From an uncultured Clostridia bacterium (GTDB taxonomy: Bacteria; Bacillota; Clostridia; TANB77; CAG-508): 6,495 nt of DNA. The translations under genes and the position numbers were made by a program. Within the stretch, counting starts at the first letter, position 1; every line of letters begins with the position of its first letter. The notes beneath the pieces are model-generated. The model saw only the letters and a list, made by a program, of their open reading frames with translations. It made no database searches and was not told the origin of the DNA. Positions 6,437 through 6,495 of the stretch are shown here, in pieces. The stretch is taken from positions 1 through 6,495 of the forward strand of contig CALXZW010000070.1 in assembly GCA_944393345.1 (NCBI GenBank), in the 5' to 3' direction.

Positions 6437-6458
6437 ACATTGAAAAGTAAACAATAAA
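6437..6458 (+). promoter_or_regulatory. Pre-16S rRNA leader motif (boxA-like)
   Basis: ACATTGAAAAGTAAACAATA resembles the TTTGAAAACTAAACAA-type sequence found upstream of 16S rRNA genes in Bacillota, where the boxA region recruits antitermination factors. A short ACCG-AAG-CGGT hairpin follows at 6475-6485. The window ends before any 16S sequence, so this rests on recalled similarity and on the strong tandem promoters. Confidence 0.6.
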
Positions 6459-6495
6459 ATCCTTTAGAGAATAAACCGAAGCGGTAAATTTTTCT

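Larger units (their letters stand above)
6128..6495 (+). other. Gene-free region: tandem promoters and probable rRNA operon leader
   Basis: I find no credible coding frame here; the only short minus-strand frame (6255-6440) lacks a ribosome binding site and overlaps the promoters. The stretch contains two sigma-A promoters and a conserved-looking pre-rRNA leader motif, and runs to the window edge, where a 16S rRNA gene is inferred to follow. Confidence 0.65.

Noticed and set aside
6255..6440. Minus-strand 61-codon open frame
   Set aside because: It is a low-complexity shadow lying across two strong plus-strand promoters, with no start signal or family resemblance.

Overview
The window looks like part of the chromosome of an AT-rich, low-GC Gram-positive bacterium of the Clostridia type (Bacillota). 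The evidence is the C-terminal end of a PolC-type DNA polymerase III, strong AAGGAGG-like ribosome binding sites, near-exclusive use of A/T-ending codons, AGA as the main arginine codon, and consensus TTGACA/TATAAT promoters. The species cannot be named from the sequence. All genes run on the + strand.

Layout. The 3' end of polC (1-723, entering from outside) is followed by a small DUF1294-type membrane protein (749-1057). The gap at 1058-1293 holds an intrinsic terminator and an unusual set of DnaA-box-like 9-mers arranged as three successive inverted repeats. Next is a single-domain rhodanese (1294-1607), whose frame is broken in a run of nine A's, and then lepA (elongation factor 4, 1637-3449), whose frame is broken by one extra base at 2417. 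They are followed by rlmB/trmH-family 23S rRNA 2'-O-methyltransferase (3499-4299) and a 594-residue, cysteine-free, membrane-anchored protein of unknown function (4310-6094). A strong hairpin at 6098-6127 closes this group.

The last 400 bases carry no gene. They hold two tandem consensus sigma-A promoters (-10 boxes 142 bp apart) and a leader with a TTGAAAAGTAAACAA-type motif, as found just upstream of 16S rRNA in Bacillota. I infer that an rRNA operon starts just past the right edge.

Functionally, the rhodanese-lepA-rlmB-membrane protein group is tightly packed (gaps of 29, 49 and 10 nt) and is probably one transcription unit. It contains two ribosome-related genes (LepA, RlmB) and lies directly before a probable rRNA operon. 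Most of the window is ordinary core genome. The points most worth a second look are the DnaA-box cluster, the two frame breaks in adjacent genes, and the uncharacterised membrane-anchored protein. I see no mobile element, CRISPR array, tRNA or toxin-antitoxin system.
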